A DNA stretch of 64,000 bases. Origin: Punica granatum (lineage: Eukaryota; Streptophyta; Magnoliopsida; Myrtales; Lythraceae). Numbering within the stretch: the first letter of the stretch is position 1; each line of letters begins with the position of its first letter. Location of the stretch: the NCBI RefSeq assembly GCF_007655135.1, contig NC_045129.1:8928001-8992000 (forward strand), in the 5' to 3' direction. A program made the position numbers and the translations under genes. The notes beneath the pieces were generated by a model that ran no database searches, had not been told where the DNA came from, and saw only the letters and a list, made by a program, of their open reading frames with translations. Shown piece by piece: positions 13,539-26,385 of this stretch.

Positions 13539-13847
13539 ATGTTTATTACGCCATATATCCTACAGTTTTACCGAATTCTAAATCACTATCACATAGTTTT
13601 TGTTTTTTTCAAATCTATCCCGGAAAAATTTTCAGAGTGGCAAGTATGGCTCCACTAACGCTCCATGTAGGCATCGTTAATCTTGAAGCGTGCCATGTTA
13701 GCACTGCCGTTACTTGTTGACGAAAAAATTAACACCAAGATAGATTTGGAACAAAATGTAAATCATGGGTTATTTTGAGTAATTTTTAAAGCATATGATA
13801 AATTTGAGAATCCAGTAAAATCATATGATATATGATGTAATAACCCA
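13539..13847. mobile_element. Palindromic MITE, copy B
   Basis: Same family as 12401-12696. The left end is TTATTACGCCATATATCC, and the right end on the minus strand is TGGGTTATTACATCATATAT. Interior CGTGCCATGTTAGCAC lies in inverse orientation relative to copy A. About 309 bp, non-coding. Confidence 0.65.
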
Positions 13848-16800
13848 TTCATAATAACTTTCTCTCTACACGACCTCCCACCGATGCCACCGTGCGCAGC
13901 AACACGTCCACCGTCTCTCTACCATTCTCCTCCGCATCACCACCGCCCTAGAGCTTGGCTTTATCAGTTTTCTACATTAGCTTAATCCCCTATACATAAC
14001 GTGTCCATGGGATACTCCTCCCAATTTCTCAACGTAATAAGATCCGAATTCAGGACCACAAGGTAAGAAGCGATTGGTTTCCAATCTAAGCTAACCTCTT
14101 AACTGTAACCGGATGTCCTTTGGAAGGCATTCAAGAGAACTTATGCTCTTCTTGGTATATATACTTCAAAATTTTTATCGAACAGCTAATATATTCAATT
14201 TTATGTCTATAAGGGCCACTCATTTATTGGGCTTCAAGGGCCCATTGGGCCCAAACACGTGGTGTTATCTTTTGATAAAATTGAGGTTTCCCAAAATATT
14301 TGAGCTTCCGTTAGTGGCCCAAGCATACCAAATTGAATTATTTCCCAGACATGAACGAGATCCACAAGCTTAGAGGGAGACAGGGAATGAAAGACATAAC
14401 AACAATGAAAATTCTGCGAGTGAGAATTGAGCGCATAATTATTCGATCTCATGTTAAGGGCAAGTTATGTGTAGGAGACGTTAGCAGGAGATGTTATGTG
14501 TGTTCAACGATAGAAGTCTAATTCTCCCATTTTCCATTTTCTTGGAAAATGGAAATCCGCTTGCTCGTGTACCTTATGGGAACTTCCAATTAGGAAAAAG
14601 GTGGGGATCAAAGGGGTTTCCCTTCATAAGACCCCGTAAATCGGAAGCATCATGCAAGAGTGGAGCGAGAAGATACATGAACAAGCAAATTTCAAAATAT
14701 TGTCACTCGCTTAGCTTTGTATATCACTGTAATTCGTTGTCCCTCAGTGTTATTATTTAGAGAAACTAGAAATTATTGCATCTTGATTATACTCTCGGGG
14801 GCTGTAATGTCGGCCTTTCTGTTTCCCACGACAAAAACTTCTAGTGGAGTAATACACTAACGTATTGTTGGTGGGATCATCAGCGGTACAAGCAAAAAAA
14901 AAATACTTATAAAATAATTAGGAAAAATGAAAAGATTGGGTAGTGGGGGGATTCCTTGAACGAATGGGATTCAGACGTTCATTGACGTTTAAGGCACAAC
15001 ACACGATATTTCTCCTCCCTTCGTTGTCAGAGAAGGTGGCTGTCCCATTGGGGCACCCCGTCACTCCCAATTTTTATTTAAAAAAAAAAAAAAGAGAGAA
15101 AGATTCGCTCATTAATTGTTGTTAATAATCGTCCTTTTCATTAATTTAACTTATTAAAAATTAAATACCATTATCCAAATTAAACCCTTCTGCCCACCAC
15201 GTGCTATAAAACAAACCCCAATCCAAAGATGATGATAAGGGGAATAAATATATAATAATCATGTCTAATGCCCACCGATCATCATGTTGATCCACTCGTG
15301 CGTGATCATGATTTAATATATAGGTTTGTGTGGATTATATGTCAATGATGATGCATCATTAAACATGATGGATGCAACATAATTAAAGATCAACCAGATG
15401 CCATCTTCGAGGAAGAAATTAGAAGGTTTACAACAAGATTTGGTTTGTTGGTCTTCTAGACCAAGTGACCATTTCTTGCGACCGGCAGTAATAATGTGTA
15501 TGACTATGTCCAGTAGAAGCGTGAGCATTTTATGCTTTGCTTGGGTATATGATCGACCGCAGTTTTACTAGGGTTTTCATCTTCTTCCCCGGTCGTTTGA
15601 GAGCATTGGTTGAAACCGATAGAACACGGGGAAGAAAACTCTAGTTAAGTTGAAGAATCTTTCATCAAACAAACCGAAATAACATGACCACAATATAAAT
15701 CATAGTTGAATTTTGGGACCAAGATATCTTTAATCGAGGAATGTTGAGCAAAGATCTCCTTTGGATAGAAGGGCTTCATTGGGAGAGAATTCGTTTGATC
15801 GTAGATGGATTACTATAAGTAGCAATTGGACTATAACATCTGCAGTTAATTTGATCTATTTAGACTGGTCGGACAATAGATTTTTCTTATTAGTAAGTGT
15901 CTTTGATAGGATATACATATCTCTCCACGCGAAAATTATGTCATGTATGTACATACTCTAAACAAGTAATACAAGAGTAGAGCACGGACGCAACAATACG
16001 ACCGAGTAGCAACAAATGAATAAGTTCGTCCAGGACGCGTCCTGCTGTCATTTTGATTGGCCCCATTACTAATATATTTACAATGTTGCAAGATAATATA
16101 AATTACTAGTCTTATTTCCTGTGAATCCCCATAATAATTGAGATTAGCCCGCTATGAGCACTCTTTCATTATATGGATTAATTGAAGAATCGACCTATGT
16201 AATTGTCCCGTAGTCCTAAAGAAATAATAACCTCATCGCATTTCATTTCTCTTATCTCATCATTCCATATATTATTGTGCCCAAATTCAACCAACATCTT
16301 GAGCATGAGTTGAAAAAACGGGGCATGAAGTTCCACTTTCCTCTTCATCTTATAATTCTACTTTTTAGTAGCAAAACGTAATTTTCAATTCATAGTGCGC
16401 ATCTATGTTCCATATAATAATTCATCAAGTTGCCGACAATGTTCTGTGCACCCCAGAGCTCTTTTTTTCTTCCTTAAAAAAAATAAAGACAATAATTAAC
16501 TGAGACCGATCGATAAAAGGCTAACCGTATAGGTTTGGTTTCTCTTGTCGAACTTGGGGGCGGGTCTTCAGATCCTTGACCCGACAAAATCGATCCCCGA
16601 CTTCTTCCAAATCCCCGGCGCAACCGGACCCATGATTTGCCCCAGTTAAAGCGGCAATACTGTGTTTCAATTTTATGCTGTGCATAAACTATAACGATGA
16701 ACATTAAAATGTCGGTCTTTTCATCTTGTGTCCACCAGCTAGTTAGGCTCGCCAGTTTGCAGTGTCCTATATATCCCGACTGGCCGTTTGCTCCGCCGTG

Positions 16801-16915
16801 CTTCGCCGGTGACTCCCTGTACGTAGCAGGGGTCTCTCAGTAGGGTGTACTATAGGAAATATTCATAGACGCCGATGACAACTGTCGTAGAGTCGTTTTA
16901 CCCCGTTTTACCCAT

Positions 16916-16917
<2 letters not shown>
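13848..16917. other. Intergenic DNA, no gene seen
   Basis: Only short ORFs without domains. It contains a GGGCCCATTGGGCCC palindrome at about 14239-14253 and A-rich runs (15079-15092). No supported RNA gene. Confidence 0.5.

Positions 16918-16949
<32 letters not shown>
16918..16949. repeat. (AT)n microsatellite
   Basis: Uninterrupted TA dinucleotide tract of about 16 repeats, directly before MITE copy C. Confidence 0.9.
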
Positions 16950-16952
<3 letters not shown>

Positions 16953-16991
16953 CTTATATGAAGGGGCCGAAGCCCATTTTTGATATTGTTT

Positions 16992-17281
16992 TGGGGTTTT
17001 TATCCAAAATGATCAATGATTTACCTGTTTTTGCATCAAATCTATCATGGCGTTATCTTTTCCGTCGACATCTAATGGCCGTGCTGACGTGGCACGTGGA
17101 GTGATAGTGGACCACACTTGCCACGTGGGCGTCACGTCAGCAAGACTGTTAAATATCGACTGAAAAGATAACGCCGTGATAGATTTGATGCAAAAAATAA
17201 ATCATAAGATATATCTGACAAAAAAAATACATGATAAATTTGACAAAATGGATAAATTATAGGTAATTTGGGTAAATTCCC
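16992..17281. mobile_element. Palindromic MITE, copy C, with inner ~32 bp perfect-like arms
   Basis: Related to copies A and B, but with a much stronger foldback. 17032-17063 pairs with 17161-17192 with one mismatch (ATCAAATCTATCA...CGTTATC). The interior carries several ACGT cores on both arms: GACGTGGCACGTGG near 17088-17101 and GCCACGTGGGCGTCACGTCAG near 17119-17139. Left terminus GGGGTTTTTATCC, right terminus GGGTAAATTCCCC. The target duplication was not resolved. Confidence 0.7.
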
Positions 17282-17337
17282 CTATTTTCATTACATACTG
17301 GCAGCGAAGAACATGAAAGAATAGCAACAATGACACA

Positions 17338-17339
17338 AC

Positions 17340-17358
<19 letters not shown>
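17338..17358. repeat. (AT)n microsatellite
   Basis: TA dinucleotide tract followed by three TAGT repeats. Confidence 0.85.
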
Positions 17359-17370
<12 letters not shown>

Positions 17371-18960
17371 TTGTAACAGGAATATGTTTTTCTAACTGAG
17401 TGAATGTTTTTCGAGTTTTATGTTACACCCTTTCGTAAAAACAATTACCAAACATATTAACATACCTCGGGTCGGTCTCTGGAATTAATATCATAAATAT
17501 CGAGAGTTTAACAGTGATTTCCAAATTAAATTGCTCCCGACAAACCACACGGAATGAATGATTGTTTCGCCTTTCTTTTTAATTAGGTTTGGGACTTGGA
17601 CTTGGACTTGGTTGCACTCCAACTTCAACTGCATATATATGGTCCCAACTTGTACGGATGTATACAAAATATATGTGGCACCTAATAGTACTTTGGAAAA
17701 AAACTAATCACAATAATTTCGTCACAAAACTTTCGTGTAGCTTACATATTCATCACATTTCCTTATCAACATTTGCCTCCTCTGGTTGCGAGTCTCGTTG
17801 GCATCGTATAGTGCATGCGTCTACTGGCATATATACTTCTTCGCGGACAAATTCATATGATAGAAAACGTGAATAAAACGCATCGTATGATTTTTTTTTT
17901 CTCTTCTACGATCTTTAGGAATAAACAAGCAATTCGACAGCCCATTCTATGGCCGGTTAGGACAAGGATTCAGAATGCCGAACTCTTGTCCCCAATTTTA
18001 CAATTCCAACGTTGCAGGCTTGTAAGAATATTATAAAACTTGACTTCTTAATCACAATGGTACATTTTTACATTATGTCCATCTTCATAGAAACAAAAAC
18101 CGATCATTAATTAATTTACTCGTGCCCGGTGCATGCCAAACACAGATCCGCCAACCGATAATCCACTCCAAATGGAACGGCATGCTTCCTTCTGAGCCAA
18201 TTTCGTACCGTCTGTAACTTCTGTACCGGACAACGAATAACCCATCAGCTGAACAATGATTCGGAACTTACATTGCAACCTATTAAGAACAGAAACATCG
18301 TCGAAGCCATAGTACGATTTCTTAATATTGAGCAATGAATAGCTAAACCACGCCATATTTAAAAAGGTTAACCTTTATAATCAGACAGTTATAATATCTC
18401 GTAATATCGCACTTTGAAATCAGCAGGGTATTTTGGAGGGAGAGGGATTGAGATTGTAAACGTTGATGGTCGTATGATTAGTGGAGTGGTATGGACACAA
18501 AATTAAAGGATGGGAGAGAGTTTGCGTTTTACCAGAAAACGGACCAAAGAGAAAGTGTGTTGAAAATGGCTTCTCAACGGCTACTCCCTTCCAAAACCTA
18601 TACTGCTTCATCTCAAGGAACATAAGATTTCATCCCATTCCGTCCCTTTCCCGACTGATTAGCTCGATTGCAAATTAAATTCTCCATTCGAGTCGGCGAA
18701 CTGCAAGGAATCTCGCTGATTTGAGATCGACTTATACAGTTAGCTAGTTTCTCATATGTACATATACATGCTCATCCTAATGTAGAGTCGCGCGTCAACT
18801 GCATTACATTCAGGAAGGAAGACGGTAAAAGCGGAAACGGTAACCGCGTGGATTAGAAACTTGTAATCATCATATTGGTGCTTTCACATTACGTGAGCGA
18901 ATACAGAAGGCTTCTGCCGAACATATTCCCGTCCGTCCCGTTTCCCCCCCTAAAACAACT
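17359..18960. other. Intergenic DNA, no gene seen
   Basis: No recognisable coding exon, RNA gene or transposon end. Scattered ORFs under 100 codons lack domains. Confidence 0.5.
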
Positions 18961-19315
18961 TCCATGACAAGATGCAAATGTCTTCTTCTTCCTCCTCTCC
19001 TGCTGGGCCCCTTCTTTATAACCCCTCCATCTCCATCCCCAACATTCTCTCAATACTCTCTCTCTCTCTCTCTCTCTCAAATTCTCTCTGCAATGGGGGG
19101 AGAGAGGGAGAGAGGGTTCTAATTAACAGGTGGAGTTTGGCATTGGCACTGCACTTTACTCTGTTCATCATCTTTTCCATCAGCCATTCATCTCTTCCAA
19201 AATGACCAATCTGTCCCCTTTTAGAATTAGAGTCATCAGACATTTTATTGCAATACAAAAGCTGAGACCTCTCTCTCTGTCCCCTTCTCTAGCGCTCTCT
19301 ATAATTTAAATACCT
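18961..19315 (+). promoter_or_regulatory. CT-rich promoter-like region upstream of putative target-mimic RNA
   Basis: A (TC)n tract (about 19050-19078), a GGGGAGAGAGGGAGAGAGGG stretch (about 19094-19114), a second CT-rich block (19268-19298) and TATA-like CTATAATTTAAATA at 19299-19312. Pyrimidine tracts near the core promoter are common in plants. Assignment as a promoter is inference; its interest comes from the miR160-mimic motif directly downstream. Confidence 0.4.
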
Positions 19316-19535
19316 TCCCCTTATAGAATCATCACTTCAAAGGCAGACAGTAAGGAGCCAGGCATTAACTGTAATTCCTAGTTTAGTTTCCTAAACTCTT
19401 TGATTATAATATTTCGTATTTTTGCTACTCTGACTTCATGGAGAATCGAAGAGCAAAGCAACGAGAAGTTGAACGTGAAGAAGAAGAAGCGTATTTGTTT
19501 GTTGCAGTGTCGATTCTTGAATTCTTATAGAGGTA
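19316..19535 (+). ncRNA. Putative lncRNA first exon (miR160 target mimic)
   Basis: There is no ORF of note. The segment follows a TATA-like element at 19299-19312 and contains a miR160 target-mimic motif (separate entry). It ends near a plausible splice donor AG|GTATGAT at about 19531-19538, after a purine-rich GAAGAAGAAG stretch. Long non-coding RNAs that sequester miR160 are known in plants; assigning this locus to that class is inference from the motif. Transcript ends and further exons cannot be set from sequence. Confidence 0.45.
19341..19364 (+). promoter_or_regulatory. miR160 endogenous target-mimic (eTM) motif
   Basis: Reading 5' to 3': AGGCAGACAG (19341-19350), TAA (19351-19353), GGAGCCAGGCA (19354-19364). 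Against the conserved plant miR160, the last block pairs perfectly with miRNA bases 1-11. TAA forms a 3-nt bulge at the cleavage centre, and the first block pairs with bases 12-21 with two mismatches. A perfect seed and a 3-nt central bulge are the known rules for non-cleavable target mimics. The miR160 sequence is from memory of the family. Confidence 0.62.
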
Positions 19536-21946
19536 TGATCTATGATATAGTATGATTTGGCACACTTGTTCCTCTTCTTTTGTATCTTCTCGTGGAATAA
19601 TTCGGCCGGTTAGTTACAAAAGCAAGGGCGCTCTGTAACTGCTGTCCTTCACAGCCATGGATTCTCTTCTATTGAATTTCCGGCTTTGCTGGATTATGTT
19701 GTCTTTTTTTCTTTTTTTTTTTTTGGTTTCCTTCACACAAGTTTCAATAATTTGAAGAAGTGAGCCACTTTGGATTTGTTTATGAGGTTAAGGAGTTGAG
19801 TCTAATAGCAAAGGTATGCAATCTTTCGTAAAAATCCTAATGAAAATCTTGCATATATGCTATTCGTTCTTCGATTTGTTAACGAGAATATATGCATAAG
19901 GGTGAGTTCCCATACATCTTATCTTGGATTAGTTAAACCAAAGAAGTGACTTAATTACTTGATACGATGAAAGAATCATATGATTTGTTCTAATTTTTTG
20001 CTGGCGAAATAGCAATGTTATGTCAAAGCATCCGAATCGGTTACTGCTAAACATGCAAGATACGTTAGAGTATGTATCAGACAAGCCATTTCCTAAGAAA
20101 GCATCCCAACTGCTTTCAGTTCAGTTCTATCATGCCACGGTGATTGGGTAAACATATATCATTCCAATGTGTGCCAGTATATATAAGTATCGCTCGATCC
20201 CTATGTGCTTTGCGAATCCTAGCATTTCCAGGTCTTGTATGCTGTATGTGCCTATTGATTTTCCTGAGGAAGAGTAGAAGGAATTACTAATTATTGAAAG
20301 ACTGAAAAGGCAAGGTTAAGTTTGGCAATCATTGAAAATGGAGGCAAAAAAGTATTACGAAGACTTTGATTCTCGAAGAACTTTATATATCATCACATTA
20401 CTGCCTTTCTTTTTTAATTTTTACGAAAGAATGAAGAAGGCAAGGTCAGGAATTGCGGCAAGTTTTGGACTGAGTGCTCGTATATGTTATTACATGCTTA
20501 TTATTTTTTTCCTTCTAGAATATTTCTCCAGGATTTTAATTTATAGAATGGCAAACAAGAGGGAGAGATGAAATTTGCTTGATATTAAGACTTATCAACG
20601 TGATTAAGAAAAATAATAGTTCGAAACACAAGAATCATTCACCAAAAGAATGGACGTTAATCAATGGAGAAATATTTCGATAACGTGACTTTTTATGCTA
20701 CATAATCTAAACGCAGATTTCTCGTATCAGATTCAGATCAATCTCGAATCTTACTGCACTGTCTGCACCACCGACCAAGACTAGCTCGTATGGCTCTCTA
20801 TAAATCTTGTTGCCATGAAAAGACCCCGTTGGAGGTCTTACGCGTGACCGTACTTGTAATGGGTGGGTAATTAAGTAGATGTCCTTGAGAATCGACAGTG
20901 GCACTTGCACTGTTCCTTGTGTCCTTCGTACTCGGATAAGGAAAGCTTGATTTTCCTCGACCAGTATAATTCCATACCATATGGAGACTAACGGACATAA
21001 CGTGATGTGTTTGGTTTTATTTTTGCAAAATCTTAAACTGATAAGAACGTCATGTTCCATATTACCCCCTTCACCAAGACACCAACCGCATGCGAATCCA
21101 CTTCCTAATAAACCAGAAAAAAACTGTCCAGAAACTTTTGGGCTTTTTTCACTCCTCAATCTTTTGGGCCTTTCTCAGGGTGGCCCAATAACTTCTGGGC
21201 CGAATGGTTGGACTAAAAGAAATTACATTTGATACAGACATCGTCATGAAATTATGAGATTCTGAGGTTCATTAATAGACCTTTTCATCCTCCATGTTTC
21301 CCATCCCCCATTTATCGCATTCTAGGCCCATAACTCTCTTTTATAACCCAGAAAAAGAAAAATGTTTGTCATTATAATAATAATAATAAATATTGGAAAA
21401 AGAAAACCAAAATTTAAAAACCTATTGAGGCCTCCCACATTTCGAGTTACACAGGAACATACCATGCAGTGCCTTCTATGTAATATAATATGCTCTTACT
21501 CCAACGACCGATTCCAAATTACCAACCAAAGAATGAGTTCAAACATGTCCACTGCGTGTCTTGGTAGTAAAAGTTATGTTCGCAAGTTGATAATATTCCC
21601 CGATGTTGGGGGTCGGGTCGATTAGAGGTTTATGTGCCGATGCGATAGTGTGAGAGATATTATTTTGATATTTTAGGAATTAAAATACTTGAATAAGATT
21701 CAATCAGGTTAGCGATATTTTTTAAATTTTTCAATATTTCTTCATATTTTGAAATTTATGTTATTCTTAATTTATCGTTTCATTGAGCCTATAAATGAAC
21801 AAGTATTCTATGTATTCTCCTGATCTCTCTAACTCCTCTTCTCCTCTTGTCTTAATTTTCTTGGGGCAGTAGTTATTTCCACAGTCCTGTCCTATTTGAC
21901 TGATCTTACAAAGGAAAAATAATAATAATAATTAGATGGGAGCACT
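19536..21946. other. Intergenic or intronic DNA, no coding gene supported
   Basis: It may include an intron or downstream exons of the putative lncRNA, but no splice pair is provable. A 150-codon minus-strand ORF (20707-21159) has no recognised domain. Four TGGGC(C)/GGCCCA motifs cluster at about 21139-21201 and resemble site II promoter elements, without an identifiable gene behind them. Confidence 0.4.
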
Positions 21947-22052
21947 GGAGGGGCTTTTGGCCCCCTACATAAACCCAAATCAAAGTCCTTAGTTTCTTTG
22001 GAGGGGCTTTTGGCCCCCTACATAAACCCAAATCAAAGTCCTTAGTTTCTTT
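21947..22052. repeat. 53 bp direct tandem duplication
   Basis: Two essentially identical adjacent copies (21947-21999 and 22000-22052). Each contains the palindrome AGGGGCTTTTGGCCCCCT, then ATAAACCCAAATC and AGTCCTTAG. The near-perfect identity points to a recent duplication. Confidence 0.9.
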
Positions 22053-22335
22053 TTTTTTTCCCTCTAGTATGTAATATCTAATATTCAAAAATTTAATGAG
22101 TATGATACTACCAAAAAAAAAAAGAAAAAGAAATTCAATAAGTTTGAACTAATTTAAATTCGAATCAGTTCGGGATACATGGTAAAATTCTTCAAATCGT
22201 GAATTTTCTACATTTATAAGACTCGTATCCCAAGACCTTACTAAAAGTGAAAAGGTATCGATACACTTGAACTGATCCACGCCAATTATCGACAATTTTT
22301 CTTCATTGGCATAAATAAATACTTGAGCACCTATT

Positions 22336-22491
22336 TTTTTGATTACAAAGGATGCCAAAAGTCTACTACAATAAAAAATAAATCCTAAATAACCAATAAA
22401 TGGACACGAATAGTCTCATTAGGTATGGAACATGTTATTTCTAGATCAACAGGCAAGAGCATGCGTCACTGTACTATACTCTCTTTTGATT
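22336..22491 (-). mobile_element. SINE, minus strand
   Basis: Same family as 1402-1552. A 15 bp target duplication (22321-22335 and 22492-22506, two mismatches) flanks it. On the minus strand, the A-box TAGTACAGTGA fits 10 of 11 positions and the B-box-like GTTCCATAC fits 8 of 9. The body has GACTATTCGTGTCCATTTATT, and the 3' tail CTTTGTAATC is followed by an A run. Confidence 0.8.
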
Positions 22492-22936
22492 ACTCGAGTA
22501 CCTATTAAAAGAAAAAACTTAAAATACTTGAGAGTCTTTCCTTTTGAAAGACTATCTTTCAACTGCAATTCCAAATTTACTTATCCTAAAAAATTATAAC
22601 ATAGTTAATGAATTTCATGCAGAAAATTTTTAAGTTGAATTGAGAAATCAAAATAAACATTTACTAATTTGCACAGACAATATTTTCTTTTGTCTTAAGG
22701 TATCACCTATCATAGGTTCACTATATTAACTCAATATAATAAGATTGATAAAAGACTTGAATATTAAATATGAAATAAATAAAACTAGAAAAGTCTTATG
22801 CGAAATTAGTTAAAAAAGAAAAATGACACCTCGATTTGGAGGACCATAGTCTGTCTTCCATAGTGGATAAGCAGGAGAGCTAACAAATATACTTTTTAAA
22901 TATAATGTATAAATTAGACCATTTGAAAACATAGTT

Positions 22937-23406
22937 CACTACAACAAAATAGTTTACTAGCAGTTAAATGATCAATATTTGTTGCTAAAATATAACTTTT
23001 AATAACTAAAATGTTTTTCTAATCCTACATATAGTTAGTCACCAAGCCAATTAACTACTTAACTATGGCAACTGCAACTGATACATACCAAGTTATTTTA
23101 GTTGTTATAGTTTTTAGCAACTATATTTTGCTATTTAGCAACTAAAAATTTAGTTGATAAAGAGTTTATTGGTTGCTTAATAAACTCTTCTAACAGCTAA
23201 ATTTTACACTTTACCAAAGAATAAAATGTCGTTATTTAATACCTGTAACCACTGAAATGATGTGTTTGCATATCAATTTTTACAGTTCAGTATCTAAAAG
23301 AATTGACAACTTAATATATATGTGGTTGAAAAATATTTTAGTTAATACTTTACTTTAGCAACTAAAATTGTTCATTTAATTGCTAATAAATTACTTTTTT
23401 ATAGCG
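22937..23406. mobile_element. Degenerate CACTA-type non-autonomous element
   Basis: It starts CACTACAACAAAATAGTTTA and ends with a diverged inverted counterpart, TGCTAATAAATTACTTTTTT then ATAGCG. The interior is rich in short repeats around AGCAACTAAA in both orientations, typical of sub-terminal repeats of CACTA MITEs. There is no coding content. The 3 bp duplication expected of this superfamily is not clear, in line with age. Confidence 0.55.
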
Positions 23407-26385
23407 ATTTCCTTACATAATTAATTTTATAGATAATGTATAAAATAGAAAATTTGTAGAACAAAATTTATTTTAAAAAAAGTCATTCCAATTTTAGCTA
23501 GCTAAACTTCTTTTCTGATAATTTAATCTTTTCTAATATTCTTTTAATGTTATGAAAATCTTTTTGCAAGAAAAGCATACCCTTTGAATATCACTCTCAT
23601 GGAATGAAAGATACAATTAGTAATGTAGACTTGTCATCATAAAATGAGCTTTCCTCGTTCGCAACTTGATGTTTTATGCGTGCCAATGACAATGGGACAA
23701 ACTATTCCAACACATGGGCCTGAAATTCGTACTATTTAATTTGAGATCTATTTCGACTCGATGTGATTAAAGCTAATTACGAAGAAAAGGGAGGCAAAAA
23801 AGGATTCAAAAAGGACCCAAAATAGCCCACCAACCCGAGCCACCGAAAGCATGCAGTCGCGCATGCGGGCACAGCGATCTTGACTTAATTGAGTCCACCC
23901 CCGTTCACTTTGACTGAACCCGAAAGAATTCAAAAAAGAAAAAATTTAAAAATAGGAGGATTGGTAAATAATTGGTTGCAGAGAAAGCAAACGAATATAT
24001 GTGCTCGCGATCACGACAATAAATTGAATAAATGTGCCTTCTTTTTCAATTCTAATAGGGATTCTTGTCTGTCAATTATTGCCACCGTTTAGAACAATGA
24101 CTCCCGAAATAAGAAAATGTGATTTGAGGGACTCCTAAGAAGAGATGTTGGTGGGTTAGTTCAACAACTTTAGATCATGCGACCTGTGAATTTATAGCAC
24201 GTTTATGATTTGGCAGTAGATTTGATATATATATATATATATAGTTATTTTGGAAGAATATTAAACTAATAAAGCGAAACAAATAAGCTTATGATGAGAA
24301 TATCGAACATATTCTCTTTTATGCAGTAAACCTATGCATGCACTGGGACTCGTGGGGGGTGCGGCGGTCCCCGACCCCGCAAAAGTTTCAAAAACTATCG
24401 AAATTACCCATAGATAAATAAAGAATGGTTTCGGTTTTGCCCCAACAGAGATTTGAACATTCTTCAAAATTAAACTGATAATTATCTACAAAAAAAAATA
24501 ACTCATATGAAAGATTTTATTAGTTTTCCAATACAAATTAAGCAGAGATATAACCATCCACATATCCCAATAAATTGAGTTAGTAAAACGGAAAAAAAAA
24601 TCGTGGGTAGTTGAAAAGTTAATTGATCATCGGCATGTCTTGAATAATTCCAAGTCGTAAATTTCCCATAATAACGATGATAATTAGGGGCAATGCAACT
24701 CAGAGAAAAATTTGGACCAGCCGAATTCGGTGGAGATGGCAACCATCTTAGGAAGCTATTGGTATAACTACAGAGAATATTATTACGAGGTCACTTTTAA
24801 GTAACGTCAGCCGAATTCAGACATTCTTTCAATTTGCATTATCAAATTCTGATCGAGGTCTATCACGAGAAGATTAAGTCGATCGACAATGATAGACCAG
24901 CCAACATTTCTAAAACCTAAAGTTAGTTGGGCTTTCCTCCATATAATTTCTTAGCATTCAAATGCTCCTCATCTCTCCCAACTATTTCCCATTTTTATTT
25001 TTCAAATGATTTTTTCCCTGGCATTTTTCTTTTCCACACTGACACAACTATTTCCCATGGGATTCACTTTTAACTTTGTATGAATTATTTTGTTTTGTTG
25101 TGGAAAAAAGTGATATAAATGAGACCCACTCTTTGAATTTGTATGAGTTATTTTGTTTTATTGTAGATAAAATTAAATTAAAATTGTGATTCTAAAATTT
25201 TATCCACAAACCAAACAAGCCCTTAATTTTCTACTCCATACAGAAAATTTATTACCATTTGAAAATTTATTATCCATTTGACTTTGTGCACATTCTTGGG
25301 CACTGCAAGGGCTGGGGCTCTAAGTTTTGGGGAATTTCTTGAGGAATTCTTTTTTTTTTTTTGAAACTAAAATATATTCTTAGCTATGACATCGGGGAAC
25401 AAAATGTGGGAAAACTTGTTATTAAAAACAGCTGAATCTTCACGTTGACGCGCAGGGCCCGTCGTCTGCTTCTTGCCGTTTCCTATGGCAACGCCCTCCC
25501 TCTCATTTAATGTCTTTTAATTATTTATTATCTCCTTAATTTGTTCATTATTATTGTTTTTTTTTTGTTACACTTCATTTGTTTCTATGAAGGGATAAGA
25601 ATGAAATACAAAGGGAAAGCATTGCTTTGACGTTTGATATAATTGAGTTTCCATCGCGGGTGGTCGTCATCGCGATATTATGTCTCGTACAATTTGTGTT
25701 AGCCGAGATGCCTCAGCAAATTCTGGATAGTTGTTAATATATGTTTCCCTTTCTACCAAAAAAAAAAGAAAGAAGATATTATGTCTCGGATATCTCGATT
25801 GCACTATAGCTTTCACGAGGTCCGAGTTTTAGAATCTTTATAACATTTTTTACCTTGCACGCCGAGTACTTATGGATATTTTGCAAATAGTCATCGGATG
25901 ACCGTATCATATTATATATATCTACTGCGCTTTATTTTCACAAATTCGAATCTCATTCGGCCCCTCAAACCGAGTCATGGGTCCTTATTCGGGCGGTGGA
26001 TCGAACCTTCCATCCACGAGGTATAAAAAGACTGGACATATATGCTTTCTTTATCCGAGTGGTGAACTTGAAATTTCTTTCTATCCACAAAGATCTAAAG
26101 CCGAAGGAATCAATCCTTATATGCTTATTCTAATAGTTGTATTTCTATTTGGCCATCAGTGTGCCAGCTGATCAATTTCATTGGATTTAGTCCAACCTTC
26201 TCCTCATCTTTAGCAAATTTAGCCTCAAATTGAAGCAAAGTACGTTCTCAGTTTCAAAGTGGCATGATATTCGCTAATTTCATTCACAATGTCTTTCTCT
26301 TTGCCAAACTTCGCAGACTTTCTTCCATTGATCCCCACACCCTTAACTTGGAAACTCTTGTCCCTTCCCCTTATCCCTTTACTAT
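23407..26385. other. Intergenic DNA, no gene seen
   Basis: AT-rich, with an (AT)n tract at about 24226-24242. The segment around 25020-25220 ends ACCAAACAAGCCC and may be a decayed MITE. 25640-25770 ends in a poly(A) run and may be a retroposon tail. Nothing codes convincingly. Confidence 0.45.
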
